64,000 bases of DNA. It comes from Marinobacter sp. X15-166B (GTDB lineage Bacteria > Pseudomonadota > Gammaproteobacteria > Pseudomonadales > Oleiphilaceae). The stretch covers positions 2,584,893-2,648,892 of the forward strand of contig NZ_MEIY01000001.1 in assembly GCF_001752365.1 (NCBI RefSeq), in the 5' to 3' direction. The position numbers were made by a program, and so were the translations under genes. The notes beneath the pieces are model-generated. The model worked only from the letters and a program-made list of their open reading frames with translations, searched no databases and was not told the DNA's origin. Below are positions 38,026 to 47,971 of the stretch, in pieces (positions within the stretch are counted from its first letter, which is position 1; every line of letters starts with the position of its first letter).

Positions 38026-39516
38026 ATGGCCATTGGTGTTTGGATCAGTCTGTTTGCCTATTTTGCGCTCATGATTGCCATTGGCATTTATGCGATGCGC
38101 AGGTCTACGTCTTCCTCGGAGGACTATATGCTGGGCGGGCGAGCCCTCAGTCCCAAGGTGGCGGCGCTCTCGGCGGGTGCCTCGGATATGAGTGGCTGGT
38201 TGTTGCTGGGGCTACCGGGGGCCCTCTATGTGACCGGCCTGGCGTCGGCCTGGATCGGCATCGGGCTGTTTGTGGGGGCGTTTTTTAACTGGCTGTTGGT
38301 GGCCCCCCGGCTCCGTGAGCAGACCGTGCATTACGGTAACGCCATCACCATCCCGTCGTTTCTGGCGAACCGGTTCCCGACCCAGTCGTTGTCGTTGCGC
38401 ACCGTATCCGCGATCGTGATCGTGGTGTTCTTCGCGGTGTACACCGCATCGGGCCTGGTAGCGGGCGGCAAGCTGTTTGAAAGTGCGTTTGCCGGCCTGT
38501 TCAACTTCGGCGGGCTCAGCGACTACGCGGTGGGTATCGTGATCACCCTGGGGGTGGTGCTGGCCTACACCGTAGTGGGCGGGTTTCTGGCAGTGAGCAT
38601 GACCGACTTTGTCCAGGGGTGCATCATGATGCTGGCACTGGTCATCATGCCGGCCGTGGTCCTGTTCGGTGAAGGCGGCGGTGGTTTTGCGCAGGCCTCG
38701 CAGACCCTGAATGAGGTGGATCCCACCCTGTTGTCCTGGACCGAAGGGCTGACCTTTATCGGCTGGCTGTCTGCGGTGACCTGGGGGCTGGGTTATTTTG
38801 GCCAGCCGCACATCATCGTGCGCTTCATGGCCATTCGCACCCTGAAAGATGTGCCCATTGCCCGCAATATTGGTATGAGCTGGATGGGTATTTCCCTGGC
38901 CGGGGCGATTGCCCTCGGGGTGTTCGGCCGCGCTTACGCAGTGCGCAATGGCCTCGATGTGGCGGATCCGGAAACCATTTTCATCATTCTTGCGGATCTG
39001 CTGTTCCACCCGCTGATTACCGGCTTCCTGTATGCGGCGTTGCTGGCTGCGGTGATGAGCACCATCTCCAGTCAGTTGCTGGTGTCTTCGTCTTCCCTGA
39101 CGGAAGACTTCTATCGTTTGTTCCTGCGCAAGCAGGCGTCGGATCGGGAGTGCGTCAATATCGGGCGGGTGTGTGTGGTTCTGGTGGGGCTGGTGGCGGC
39201 GGTGATCGCCTCCGATCCGGATTCCCAGGTGCTGGGCCTGGTCAGTAACGCCTGGGCCGGTTTTGGGGCAGCCTTCGGTCCGCTGATCATCCTGTCGTTG
39301 ATGTGGTCGCGCACCAACGGGGCGGGAGCCATCGCCGGCATGATTGCGGGCGCCGTCACGGTCATCGTGTGGATTTCACTGGGCTGGAACGGCACCTTCA
39401 TGGGGGGGCCGGGTGTCTATGAGATCATTCCCGGTTTCATCGCAGCCTGGGTCGCCATTGTCGTGGTGAGTCTGGCCACCGAGGATGCCGGCGAGTACCA
39501 GCACATCACCCGGTAA
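38026..39516 (+). CDS. putP: Sodium/proline symporter
   Basis: A 496-residue transporter of the SSS family with about 13 membrane segments, importing proline for PutA. Family marks are DYMLGGRALSPKVAALSAGASDMSGWLLLGLPG, GFLAVSMTDFVQG, and the STISSQLLVSSSSLTED segment that lines the sodium site. GGAGGAG precedes the ATG. Confidence 0.95.
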   Translation: MAIGVWISLFAYFALMIAIGIYAMRRSTSSSEDYMLGGRALSPKVAALSAGASDMSGWLLLGLPGALYVTGLASAWIGIGLFVGAFFNWLLVAPRLREQTVHYGNAITIPSFLANRFPTQSLSLRTVSAIVIVVFFAVYTASGLVAGGKLFESAFAGLFNFGGLSDYAVGIVITLGVVLAYTVVGGFLAVSMTDFVQGCIMMLALVIMPAVVLFGEGGGGFAQASQTLNEVDPTLLSWTEGLTFIGWLSAVTWGLGYFGQPHIIVRFMAIRTLKDVPIARNIGMSWMGISLAGAIALGVFGRAYAVRNGLDVADPETIFIILADLLFHPLITGFLYAALLAAVMSTISSQLLVSSSSLTEDFYRLFLRKQASDRECVNIGRVCVVLVGLVAAVIASDPDSQVLGLVSNAWAGFGAAFGPLIILSLMWSRTNGAGAIAGMIAGAVTVIVWISLGWNGTFMGGPGVYEIIPGFIAAWVAIVVVSLATEDAGEYQHITR

Positions 39517-39544
39517 GCAACGCTGCTTGCAGGGAACCGCAACA

Positions 39545-39575
39545 AAAAAGCGCCAGCCCGGAGGCTGGCGTTTTG
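39545..39575. terminator. Bidirectional terminator shared by putP and acnB
   Basis: Arms CGCCAGCC (39551-39558) and GGCTGGCG (39563-39570), with A6 on the left and T4 on the right, between two convergent genes. Confidence 0.85.
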
Positions 39576-39602
39576 GTGGAACTGAACCTTGCAGGTCAGC
39601 GC

Positions 39603-42197
39603 TTAAGCGACGGTCGCTTCCGCTGCCTTGCTGGTGTAGTTCTCCATCTCGTCAAAGTTGAGATACTTGTAGATCTCGGCGGACATGCTGTCCAGGTCTT
39701 TGGCGTACTCCATGTATTCCTCCGGCGTGGGCAGTTTGCCCAGAACCGCGCCCACCGCCGCCAGTTCCGCTGAGGTCAGGTACACGTTGGCACCATCACC
39801 CAGACGGTTGGGGAAGTTACGGGTGGAGGTGGACAGCACCGTCGACTTGGGTGCCACCCGCGCCTGGTTACCCATGCACAGGGAGCAGCCCGGCATTTCG
39901 GTGCGTACACCCGCCGTGCCGTAGGTGTTGTAGTACCCTTCCTCCATCAGCTGCGCCTGGTCCATCTTGGTCGGCGGTGACATCCACAAACGGGTTTTCA
40001 GGGGCTCTTTGTTCTGCTCGAGCAGTTTACCCGCCGCACGGAAGTGACCGATGTTGGTCATGCAGGACCCGATGAACACTTCGTCGACCTTGTCGCCGGC
40101 CACTTCCGAGAGGAAGCGGGCGTCGTCCGGATCGTTCGGGCAGCACACGATCGGCTCCTTGATGTCGGCCAGATCGATTTCAATGACGTGGGCGTACTCG
40201 GCGTCTTTGTCCGCACGCATCAGACGCGGGTTGGCCAGCCACTCTTCCATGCCCTGGGCACGACGCTCCAGAGTGCGGGGGTCGCCATAACCTTCGGCGA
40301 TCATCCAGCGCAGCATGGTGATGTTGGAGCGCAGATACTCGGCCACCGACTCTTCCGACAGGTTGATGGTACAACCCGCGGCAGAGCGCTCGGCCGACGC
40401 GTCTGACAACTCAAACGCCTGCTCAACGGTGAGGTGCTCCAGGCCTTCGATTTCCAGTACCCGACCGGAGAACTCGTTGATCTTGCCCTTCTTCTCGACC
40501 GTCAGCATGCCGTTCTTGATGCCATACAGCGGGATGGCGTGTACCAGGTCACGCAGGGTGATGCCCGGCTGCATTTTGCCTTTGAAGCGCACCAGCACCG
40601 ATTCCGGCATGTCCAGCGGCATGACTCCGGTTGCGGCGGCGAAGGCCACCAGACCAGAACCCGCCGGGAAGGAAATACCCATGGGGAAACGGGTGTGGGA
40701 GTCACCACCGGTGCCCACGGTATCCGGCAACAGCATGCGGTTCAACCAGGAGTGGATAATACCGTCACCCGGGCGCAGCGATACACCGCCGCGGGTCTGG
40801 ATGAAATCCGGCATGGTGTGCTGCATTTCCACATCGACCGGCTTCGGGTAGGCCGCGGTGTGACAGAACGACTGCATCACCAGATCGGCCTGAAAGCCCA
40901 GACACGCCAGATCTTTCAGTTCGTCGCGGGTCATGGGGCCGGTGGTGTCCTGCGAACCGACGGTGGTCATCTTCGGTTCACAGTAGGTTCCCGGGCGCAC
41001 GCCTTGACCTTCTTCGAGACCGCAAGCCTTACCGACCATTTTCTGGGCCAGGGTGAAGCCCTTGGTGCCGGCTTCGGGATCGGCGGGCAGGCGGAAGGTG
41101 TCGGTGGCGCCCAGCCCCAGAGTTTCGCGGGCCCGGTTGGTCAGGCCGCGGCCGATGATCAGCGGTATACGACCCCCGGCCTGTACTTCGTCAAGGATGA
41201 CGTCGGATTTGAATTCGAACTCGGAAATGACGTCGCCATTCTCGTTCAGAATCTTGCCTTCGTACGGACGGATGTCGATGACATCCCCCATGTTCAGGTT
41301 GTCGACCGGTGCCTCAAAGACCAGTGCACCCGCGTCTTCCATGGTGTTGAAAAAGATTGGTGCAACCTTGCTGCCGATGCAGACACCGCCGCCGCGTTTG
41401 TTGGGTACCCCGGGGATGTCATCGCCGAAGAACCACAAGACCGAGTTGGTGGCCGATTTCCGGGAAGAGCCGGTGCCCACCACATCACCGACGAAGGCGA
41501 CCGGTAAACCCTTGGCCTTGATTTCGTCGATCTGGGCCATCGGCCCTTTCACGCCCGGCTCGTCAGGCTGCAGACCATCGCGCTCCATCTTGTAGGCGGC
41601 GAGGGCGTGCAGGGGAATGTCCGGCCGTGACCAGGCATCCGGGGCCGGCGACAGGTCGTCAGTGTTGGTTTCACCGGTGACCTTGAAGACGGTCATCTTA
41701 ATGCTTTCGGCAACCTTGTCGCGCTTGGTGAACCACTCGGCCGCCGCCCAGGATTCGATGACCGCTTTGGCGACGGCATTGCCGGCGTCCATTTTTGCCT
41801 TGACGTCGTTGAACGCGTCAAACATCAAAAGGGTGTGCTTCAGTTCGGTTCCGGCCAGTTCGGCCAGTTCGGCGTCATCAAGCAATTCCACCAGCGTGGT
41901 GATGTTGTAGCCACCCTGCATCATGCCCAGCAGTTGAATGGCTTTGGGCTTGTCGATCAGGGGGGAGCTTGCTTCGTCCTTTAAAATGGCGGTCAGGAAA
42001 GCGGCTTTTACATAAGCGGCTTCGTCGACCCCCGGTGGGATACGGTTTTCAAGCAGATCTACCAGGGTTTCTTCTTCTCCTGCAGGCGGTGCTTTCAGTA
42101 ATTCTACCAAAGCAGCCGTTTGTTCGGCGTTCAGGGGCTTGGGTGGAATGCCCTGAGCCGCACGTTCTGCGACGTGTTCACGATAGGCTTCTAACAC
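39603..42197 (-). CDS. acnB: Aconitate hydratase B
   Basis: An 864-residue aconitase interconverting citrate and isocitrate. Iron-sulfur ligands are in [14 protein letters not shown] and [12 protein letters not shown]. The N-terminal HEAT-like domain begins [20 protein letters not shown], matching AcnB rather than AcnA. I chose GTG 42197, with GAGGG about 8 bases upstream, because it gives the family N-terminus; an ATG at 42212 would add five residues (MRVHI). Confidence 0.95.
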   Translation of the reverse strand: MLEAYREHVAERAAQGIPPKPLNAEQTAALVELLKAPPAGEEETLVDLLENRIPPGVDEAAYVKAAFLTAILKDEASSPLIDKPKAIQLLGMMQGGYNITTLVELLDDAELAELAGTELKHTLLMFDAFNDVKAKMDAGNAVAKAVIESWAAAEWFTKRDKVAESIKMTVFKVTGETNTDDLSPAPDAWSRPDIPLHALAAYKMERDGLQPDEPGVKGPMAQIDEIKAKGLPVAFVGDVVGTGSSRKSATNSVLWFFGDDIPGVPNKRGGGVCIGSKVAPIFFNTMEDAGALVFEAPVDNLNMGDVIDIRPYEGKILNENGDVISEFEFKSDVILDEVQAGGRIPLIIGRGLTNRARETLGLGATDTFRLPADPEAGTKGFTLAQKMVGKACGLEEGQGVRPGTYCEPKMTTVGSQDTTGPMTRDELKDLACLGFQADLVMQSFCHTAAYPKPVDVEMQHTMPDFIQTRGGVSLRPGDGIIHSWLNRMLLPDTVGTGGDSHTRFPMGISFPAGSGLVAFAAATGVMPLDMPESVLVRFKGKMQPGITLRDLVHAIPLYGIKNGMLTVEKKGKINEFSGRVLEIEGLEHLTVEQAFELSDASAERSAAGCTINLSEESVAEYLRSNITMLRWMIAEGYGDPRTLERRAQGMEEWLANPRLMRADKDAEYAHVIEIDLADIKEPIVCCPNDPDDARFLSEVAGDKVDEVFIGSCMTNIGHFRAAGKLLEQNKEPLKTRLWMSPPTKMDQAQLMEEGYYNTYGTAGVRTEMPGCSLCMGNQARVAPKSTVLSTSTRNFPNRLGDGANVYLTSAELAAVGAVLGKLPTPEEYMEYAKDLDSMSAEIYKYLNFDEMENYTSKAAEATVA

Positions 42198-42360
42198 GAT
42201 ATGGACCCTCATCAGTTGGAATGTCCCGCTTTTGGTAGCAACGATGCCTTACGGGAGTTGTTTTTGGCGGAAAAGGCCGCGAACTGGCGCTGCATTCTAT
42301 AGCAATCCCCCTTAAAAGTTAAGCTGGGCGGAGATCGGTACGGGCAATGGAGTTGTGTAT

Positions 42361-42383
42361 AATCAGCGGCCTTGCTGATTTTT
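42361..42383 (+). terminator. Terminator-like hairpin just before miaE
   Basis: AATCAGC-GGCCTT-GCTGATT followed by T3 reads as a small terminator on the plus strand. It overlaps the TATAAT (42358-42363) that is the best -10 for miaE, so it may only block read-in from upstream. Confidence 0.35.
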
Positions 42384-42399
42384 ATGGTTGAACATCCCT

Positions 42400-43007
42400 A
42401 TGAAAGCTGCGCTTGCTGAGATTCACGATTTTTTACCCTGCCGGACGCCGGACCGCTGGATTGAAAACGCGCTGGAGAATCAGGATCTGATGCTCATTGA
42501 TCACGCCCACTGTGAAAAAAATGGCGGCGTCCACCGCTCTGAGCCTGATGTACCGGTACGTCGACAATTACGCCCTGCTCAATAAAATGTCCCGCCTGGC
42601 GCGGGAAGAACTGCGCCATTTTGAGCAGGTCCTGGCGATCATCAAAAAATCGGGGGGTGCAGTACTGTCACCTGACGCCGGCGCGCTACGCCGCCGGCTT
42701 GCGCAAGGCAATCAGGGACGAGGATCCCGGCCGCCTGGTCGATGTCATGGTGGTGGGGGCCATTATCGAGGCCCGCTCTTGCGAGCGCTTTGCGGCGCTG
42801 GCACCGCATCTGGACGATGAGTTGCGGGATTTTTACACCGGCCTGCTGAAATCCGAAGCCCGCCATTACCGCGACTACTTAACCCTGGCGGAAACCGCCG
42901 CCGGCGGCGACGTGGGCGATCGCCTGGAGGTGTTCCTGGCGATCGAGCAGGGACTGATCGAGCGACCCGACCGCGAGTTTCGTTTTCACAGCGGTCCACT
43001 TGGTTAA
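42400..43007 (+). pseudogene. miaE: tRNA-(2-methylthio-N6-alkyl-adenosine) hydroxylase MiaE, with two +1 frameshifts
   Basis: MiaE is a di-iron hydroxylase acting on ms2i6A37 of tRNA. Three frames join into one 201-residue protein: from MKAALAEIHDFLPCRTPDRW to IDHAHCEK; then AASTALSLMYRYVDNYALLN … LRHFEQVLAIIKK; then GVQYCHLTPARYAAGLRKA … ARSCERF … SEARHYRDYL. The iron ligands in CEK, EELRHFEQ, IEARS and SEARHYRDY are all present in the three pieces. The breaks are at A7-T (42515-42522) and at A6-T/G6 (42644-42657); removing one base at each restores the frame. No stop or deletion is seen otherwise, so assembly error or very recent loss is likely. Confidence 0.85.
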
Positions 43008-43025
43008 CCGCGCCACCGATGTGGC

Positions 43026-43907
43026 TCACAGATCCTGACACAGGCTTATCCAGCGCTCGATCGCGGCGCTGCGATACTTCTGTTTGTGCAAGATAAAATA
43101 AAATTGCCGGTCCAGGGAGCGGTGCGCGGGGGCGCTTAAGGGCACCAGATTGCCCCTGCGGAAGGCATCGGCCAGACAGACCTGCGACAGGCAGCCAATC
43201 CCCAGACCGGCCTCCACCGCGCGTTTGATGGCCTCGGTATGTTCAAGCTCCAACAGGATTTCCAGCTCGGGCAGCAAACCGTGCATACTGCGGTCGAAGG
43301 TCTGGCGGGTGCCGGAGCCGGGTTCCCGCATGATCCAGGTGGCTTGCAGCAGGTCGTCGTCGCTCAGGGCGGGTTGCCGGGCCAACGGGTGATCGGGGGC
43401 GCAGAAAATCACCAGTTCATCCCGTCGCCAGGGGATGATTTCCAGCTCCGGAGCTTGTAATTCACCTTCGATCAGGCCGATATCCAGTTCAAAGTCACGC
43501 ACGCGCCGGGCAATGTTGCTGGTGTTGGCGACTTCCAGAGAAACCCGCGGGCGGGTTGCGGTATTCATGTATTGGGCCATGACCCCCACTGCGAGATAGT
43601 TACCTATGGTGAGGGTGGCGCCCACTTTCAGTGCCCCCACGTCCGTGTGCAGGCTCAGGGCTTGTTCGAGTTCACACGCCTGGGCGAGCAACGCTTCCAC
43701 TTTGGGGCGGTACAGCCGGCCCAACTCATTAAGTTGCAGGCGCTTGCCAACACGGTCAAACAGCTGAATCGCAAACTGGTTTTCCAGCTCTTTGAGTGCG
43801 CTGCTGGCGGCGGATTGCGACATGCCCAGCGATTCGGCCGCGCGGGTAATGTTCTCGAACCGGGCCGCCGCCTGGAACACCTCTAACTGACGGAAACTGT
43901 ATCGCAT
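43026..43907 (-). CDS. LysR-family regulator, probably of fpr (FinR-like)
   Basis: A 293-residue transcription factor. The N-terminal winged helix-turn-helix is at residues 4-62 (QLEVFQAAARFENITRAAES, SQSAASSALKELENQ, LFDRVGKRLQL). The rest is the two-lobed LysR effector domain. ATG 43907 is used; a longer frame starts at a TTG. It is divergent from fpr, the arrangement of finR/fprA in pseudomonads, where FinR activates fpr under oxidative stress. That role is inferred from position. Confidence 0.85.
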   Translation of the reverse strand: MRYSFRQLEVFQAAARFENITRAAESLGMSQSAASSALKELENQFAIQLFDRVGKRLQLNELGRLYRPKVEALLAQACELEQALSLHTDVGALKVGATLTIGNYLAVGVMAQYMNTATRPRVSLEVANTSNIARRVRDFELDIGLIEGELQAPELEIIPWRRDELVIFCAPDHPLARQPALSDDDLLQATWIMREPGSGTRQTFDRSMHGLLPELEILLELEHTEAIKRAVEAGLGIGCLSQVCLADAFRRGNLVPLSAPAHRSLDRQFYFILHKQKYRSAAIERWISLCQDL

Positions 43908-43941
43908 AATCTGTAATTCCGAATAAGGATATAAAAACAAA

Positions 43942-43956
43942 CTATTTCATCGATAG
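43942..43956. promoter_or_regulatory. LysR-type box between the regulator and fpr
   Basis: CTAT-N7-ATAG contains the T-N11-A core of LysR-family operators and lies 76 bases before fpr and 35 before the regulator start. Confidence 0.4.
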
Positions 43957-44031
43957 GTTGGCGTTAAGTTATTATAGGTACAATAAAATCGACAGGTATA
44001 GCTTGAGACCGCACCGTTTGTAGGGAATTGT

Positions 44032-44802
44032 ATGAGCAATCTAAATGTGGAGCGTGTTACCAGTGTTCGTCACTGGAACGACACCTTGTTCAGTTTTACC
44101 ACCAGCCGTGACCCGGGGTTTCGCTTCAAAAACGGTCATTTCACCATGATCGGACTCGAAACGGACGGCAAGCCGTTGATGCGTGCCTACAGCATGGCCA
44201 GTGCCAATTACGAGGAAGAACTGGAGTTCTTTTCCATCAAGGTGGAAGACGGCCCGCTGACCTCGCGCCTGCAAAAAATTGAAGTGGGTGATGAAATCCT
44301 GGTCAGTCGCAAACCGACCGGTACCCTGATCCAGGAAAACCTGCTGCCGGGGAAACACCTCTGGTTGATCAGCACCGGTACCGGATTGGCGCCTTTTCTG
44401 AGCATCATCAAAGATCCCGAGATCTATGAAGCCTTTGATAAGGTCATCCTCACCCACGGGGTACGTTATGTGTCTGAGCTGGCCTATCAGCAGGACATCA
44501 GCAACCTGCCGGAGAACGAATACTTCGGCGAGATGGTGAAAGGCAAGCTGCTGTATTACCCCACCGTCACCCGGGAACCGTTCCGTAATCAGGGACGGGT
44601 AACCGATTTGTTGACCAGTGGTAAACTGAGTGCGGATCTGGGGTTGCCCGAAGTGGATCTGGAGCGTGACCGGTTCATGGTGTGCGGCAGTCCCAGCATG
44701 CTGAAAGACACCTGCGCCATTCTCGACGGCATGGGTTTCAAGGAAGCCCGTCACGGTGATCTGGGCCACTACGTGATCGAGCGGGCGTTTGTGGAAAAGT
44801 AA
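44032..44802 (+). CDS. fpr: Ferredoxin--NADP+ reductase
   Basis: A 256-residue FAD enzyme moving electrons between NADPH and ferredoxin or flavodoxin. FAD binding is marked by MRAYSMASANYEEELEFF; NADP binding by ISTGTGLAPFLSI and VCGSPSML. The tail VIERAFVEK is the subclass I signature. It supports iron-sulfur and oxidative-stress metabolism. A terminator follows. Confidence 0.95.
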   Translation: MSNLNVERVTSVRHWNDTLFSFTTSRDPGFRFKNGHFTMIGLETDGKPLMRAYSMASANYEEELEFFSIKVEDGPLTSRLQKIEVGDEILVSRKPTGTLIQENLLPGKHLWLISTGTGLAPFLSIIKDPEIYEAFDKVILTHGVRYVSELAYQQDISNLPENEYFGEMVKGKLLYYPTVTREPFRNQGRVTDLLTSGKLSADLGLPEVDLERDRFMVCGSPSMLKDTCAILDGMGFKEARHGDLGHYVIERAFVEK

Positions 44803-44845
44803 CCCCCCCCCGCCTCCCCATGCAAGCGGCCGCACCGGCCCACTA

Positions 44846-44873
44846 CCCCGGAATGACAATTTCCGGGGTTTTT
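44846..44873 (+). terminator. Rho-independent terminator of fpr
   Basis: Arms CCCCGGAA (44846-44853) and TTCCGGGG (44861-44868) followed by T5. Confidence 0.88.
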
Positions 44874-44941
44874 GTTTTGTACGGGCAGACAATATCTTAT
44901 AGTCCATGGCTCACACCGATCTCACTCAGGACCCTTGCATA

Positions 44942-45817
44942 ATGACTGTTACACCGTTTCAGGCCCTGGTCTGCCCCCTAGACGGTCACCCCCTGGAGCC
45001 GGTGGGGGCGTCGTGGCGCTGCACCGGCGGCCACAATTTTGATGTGGCCCGGCAAGGGTATCTCCATTTGTTGCCGGTGCAGAACAAGCGCACCCGTGAT
45101 CCGGGTGACAGCAAGGAGATGGTTGCCGCCCGCCAGCGATTCCTCAACGCCGGTTGGTACCAGCCCATCGCCCGGGCGGTCACCCGCCTGGCAACGCTGG
45201 GTCTGCCGCCCGCCGAAACCGTCAGTTGCCTGGATGCCGGCTGTGGTGAGGGCTACTACCTGCGTGAACTGATGGGCGCAACCGATGCGCAGCCCGTGTG
45301 GCAAATGCTCGGCCTGGACATTTCCAAGTGGGCGATCGTGGCGGCGGCGAAACAGAGCCGGCAGGCCCGCTGGGTGGTCGGCAGTAACGCTAATCTGCCG
45401 GTGCAGCCGGCGAGCGTTGATCGGATTCTGTGCGTGTTCGGGTTTCCCGTCTACGCCGAGTTCGCCCGGGTGCTGCGCGCGGGCGGGGTGTTGATCCAGG
45501 TGGATGCCGGGCCGGATCACCTGCGCGAGCTCAGAGAAATCATCTACCCTTCAATAAAGGCCGCCCGAACCGGTGAAGCGGCGGTGCCCGCAGGATTTTC
45601 ACCGGAAGGGGTTGAGCGCGTGTGTTATTCGCTGGCCCTTGACGACGCGCAGTCGATTGCCGATTTGCTGGCGATGACGCCGCATCTGTACCGGGCCAGT
45701 GCAGAGGGGCGCGCCAAAGCCGCAGCCCTCCAGTCACTGCAGGTCACGGTGGATGTGCGCTTGAGTTGGTTCACACGCACACCGGAGGTTGCGGGCCAGA
45801 GTGCGCCACCGCTTTAA
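44942..45817 (+). CDS. rlmA: 23S rRNA (guanine-N1)-methyltransferase RlmA
   Basis: A 291-residue SAM-dependent enzyme that methylates G745 of 23S rRNA. The N-terminal zinc ribbon reads CPLDGHPL … WRCTGGHNFD, followed by ARQGYLHLLPVQNKRTRDPGDS, which is diagnostic. The SAM site is CLDAGCGEGYYL and GLDISKWAI. The second zinc ligand is Asp instead of Cys (CPLD). ATG 44942 is used, with AGGA about 11 bases upstream. Confidence 0.92.
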   Translation: MTVTPFQALVCPLDGHPLEPVGASWRCTGGHNFDVARQGYLHLLPVQNKRTRDPGDSKEMVAARQRFLNAGWYQPIARAVTRLATLGLPPAETVSCLDAGCGEGYYLRELMGATDAQPVWQMLGLDISKWAIVAAAKQSRQARWVVGSNANLPVQPASVDRILCVFGFPVYAEFARVLRAGGVLIQVDAGPDHLRELREIIYPSIKAARTGEAAVPAGFSPEGVERVCYSLALDDAQSIADLLAMTPHLYRASAEGRAKAAALQSLQVTVDVRLSWFTRTPEVAGQSAPPL

Positions 45818-45867
45818 AACCGGTCGGCGGAACCAAGGGCGGTTCGGTTTGCCTGGGAGGTGCAGAA

Positions 45868-46566
45868 GTGGGGCTGATCACCGGAGAACAGCAGGAAATT
45901 GTGATGCGGTTGCTCGCCGCGCTGATGGCCGGCGCGATCATTGGTTATGAGCGCTCCTTTCACGGCCGGCCTGCCGGCTTTCGCACGCACATGCTGGTGT
46001 GTCTGGCGTCAGCCATGCTGATGCTGGTCACGGTGTATCAATCCCACTGGATGAGTGCGCCGGATGGTGTGATCCGTCTGGACCCCACGCGCATGGCGCA
46101 GGGCATCATGACCGGAATCGGGTTTCTCGGCGCCGGGGTGATCGTGAAAGAGGGCGTCTCGGTAAAAGGTCTGACCACCTCGGCGTCCATCTGGGTTACC
46201 GCGGCCATCGGCATACTGGCGGGTATCGGCTTCTATTTTCCGTTGACGATCTCGGTGGTGCTGGTGTTTGTGGTGTTGTCGATCTTCCGGTGGGTGGAAA
46301 GCCGGGTGCCGTCGCAGATTTTTTACCATTTTGACGTACAGTTTGTCCCCGCCACCGACATGACCGAGGCCCTGTTGCGGGAGTTTATAGCCCGCCACGG
46401 TTTCAGCGTGGCCAACTTCAGTTATCGGTTGTACGCCGAGAAGAGGGTGCGCCGCCACAAAATGGTGCTGTGGACGCTGGATCGGAACAGCGCCTCCCAG
46501 CTGGCGGAGACGCTGCAGAAAAATGGCTCGGTCATCGAATACCGGATTGCGCCGATCGGCGGTTAA
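45868..46566 (+). CDS. MgtC/SapB-family membrane protein
   Basis: A 232-residue protein with about five membrane segments. Family motifs are AGAIIGYERSFHGRPAGFRT, HMLVCLASAMLML, and GIGFLGAGVIVKEG. The C-terminal cytoplasmic domain, about residues 145-232, is of the ACT-like type found in MgtC. Members help survival in low magnesium or in hosts by affecting ATP synthase; the role here is not known. GTG 45868 has GGGAGG 7 bases upstream; the frame is open further upstream but overlaps rlmA. It converges on lpxH. Confidence 0.88.
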   Translation: MGLITGEQQEIVMRLLAALMAGAIIGYERSFHGRPAGFRTHMLVCLASAMLMLVTVYQSHWMSAPDGVIRLDPTRMAQGIMTGIGFLGAGVIVKEGVSVKGLTTSASIWVTAAIGILAGIGFYFPLTISVVLVFVVLSIFRWVESRVPSQIFYHFDVQFVPATDMTEALLREFIARHGFSVANFSYRLYAEKRVRRHKMVLWTLDRNSASQLAETLQKNGSVIEYRIAPIGG

Positions 46567-46587
46567 CCCTTGGGGGGCGGTGCGGCG

Positions 46588-47319
46588 TCATCCCAAGGGG
46601 TGGGACAGCAGTTGCGCTTGCCGGTCCGGTCCGGTTTCCAGCCACCACGCATGCTGATCCCAGTCCCCGAGCACAATGCGTGTGGCGTCGGTCCCGTTGA
46701 CCTCCAGCCGGTGAATGGCCGGACGGTGGGTGTGACCGTGAATGAGGTGCTGCACATCGTGGGCTTCCATGACCCGGATCACTTCTTCCGGTGTCACATC
46801 CATGATGAATTCCGCCTTGCCCTGGTTTTTCGCCATGCTGATTTCCCGCAGCTGGCGAGCCGTGGTCTGGCGATCTTCGAGGGGACGTTGCAGGAACATG
46901 TCCTGCCACTGGGTGTTGCGCATGGTGGCGCGAAACTTCTGGTATTCCACATCGGCGGTGCACAGGCTGTCACCGTGCATCAGCAATGTGGGCGTGCCGT
47001 ACAGATCGATCACCGTGGGGTCGGGCAGCAGCGTGGCGCCGGCACGCTGGCAATAGGTCTCGCCGATCAGGAAATCCCGGTTGCCGTGCATCAGGAACAC
47101 CTCGGTGCCGGACGTCGCCAGGGCGTGCAGGGCGTCCGCCACCTGATTTTGCAGCGGCGTCTGTTCGTCATCCCCGATCCAGGCTTCAAAGAAGTCCCCC
47201 AGGATATAAAGGCGTTCGGCGCCGGGTGCCTGTTGTTGCAAAAACTCAAAAAACGCCCGGGTAATGTCCGGGCGGTTTTCCTCCAGATGCAGATCGGAGA
47301 TAAACAGCGTTCTGCTCAC
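46588..47319 (-). CDS. lpxH: UDP-2,3-diacylglucosamine pyrophosphatase
   Basis: A 243-residue calcineurin-like phosphoesterase that makes lipid X in lipid A synthesis. Metal-binding motifs are [44 protein letters not shown], and [10 protein letters not shown]. Its start overlaps the ppiB stop by 4 bases, so the two form an operon. Confidence 0.96.
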   Translation of the reverse strand: MSRTLFISDLHLEENRPDITRAFFEFLQQQAPGAERLYILGDFFEAWIGDDEQTPLQNQVADALHALATSGTEVFLMHGNRDFLIGETYCQRAGATLLPDPTVIDLYGTPTLLMHGDSLCTADVEYQKFRATMRNTQWQDMFLQRPLEDRQTTARQLREISMAKNQGKAEFIMDVTPEEVIRVMEAHDVQHLIHGHTHRPAIHRLEVNGTDATRIVLGDWDQHAWWLETGPDRQAQLLSHPLG

Positions 47320-47825
47320 GCTGCGCCTCCGTCCTCGGTTACCACCGCCTTTTCGATGATCACGTCATCCACCGGCACGTCCTGATGGCCGGCGCGGGTG
47401 GTGGTGCGGACCGCGCGTATGGCGTTGACCGTGTCCATGCCGTCAACGACCTTGCCGAATACGGTGTAACCCCAGCCCTCGGCCGTCTCGGCGGTGTGGT
47501 CCAGGAAGCCGTTGTTTTCAACGTTGATGAAAAACTGGGCGGTGGCTGAGTGCGGATCCATGGTGCGGGCCATGGCCAGGGTGCCGGCCATGTTGCTCAG
47601 GCCGTTGTTGGCTTCGTTTCTGATCGGTTCGCGGGTTTTGCGGGGTTGCATGCCCGGTTCAAAGCCGCCCCCCTGGATCATGAAGTTGCTGATCACCCGG
47701 TGGAAGATCAGGCCGTCAAAGAAGCCGTCACGTACATACTGTTCGAAGTTCTTCGCTGTTTCCGGCGCCTTGTCGTAATCGAGTTCGATGAAAATGTCGC
47801 CGAGGTTGGTGGTTAGCTGGATCAT
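47316..47825 (-). CDS. ppiB: Peptidyl-prolyl cis-trans isomerase B (cyclophilin)
   Basis: A 169-residue cytoplasmic cyclophilin. Seen are [18 protein letters not shown] with the catalytic Arg, [32 protein letters not shown], and [13 protein letters not shown]. No signal peptide is present. It is divergent from glnS and first in a ppiB–lpxH operon. Confidence 0.96.
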   Translation of the reverse strand: MIQLTTNLGDIFIELDYDKAPETAKNFEQYVRDGFFDGLIFHRVISNFMIQGGGFEPGMQPRKTREPIRNEANNGLSNMAGTLAMARTMDPHSATAQFFINVENNGFLDHTAETAEGWGYTVFGKVVDGMDTVNAIRAVRTTTRAGHQDVPVDDVIIEKAVVTEDGGAA

Positions 47826-47925
47826 AGGGGTATTCCGTCAGGGTGAATGGACCAAGATTTTCGCCCATTGTACGTAAGAGTTTGCCTGCGTGCATGATTA
47901 AAGCGACGATGGTTTCCTGAATGCG

Positions 47926-47931
47926 TATAAT
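47926..47931 (+). promoter_or_regulatory. Likely -10 element of the glnS promoter
   Basis: A TATAAT hexamer lies 40 bases before the glnS ATG. The -35 region is weak. Confidence 0.4.
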
Positions 47932-47971
47932 GCCCCGTTTAAGTCACATCTTTTTACTTGATCGAGACCGT

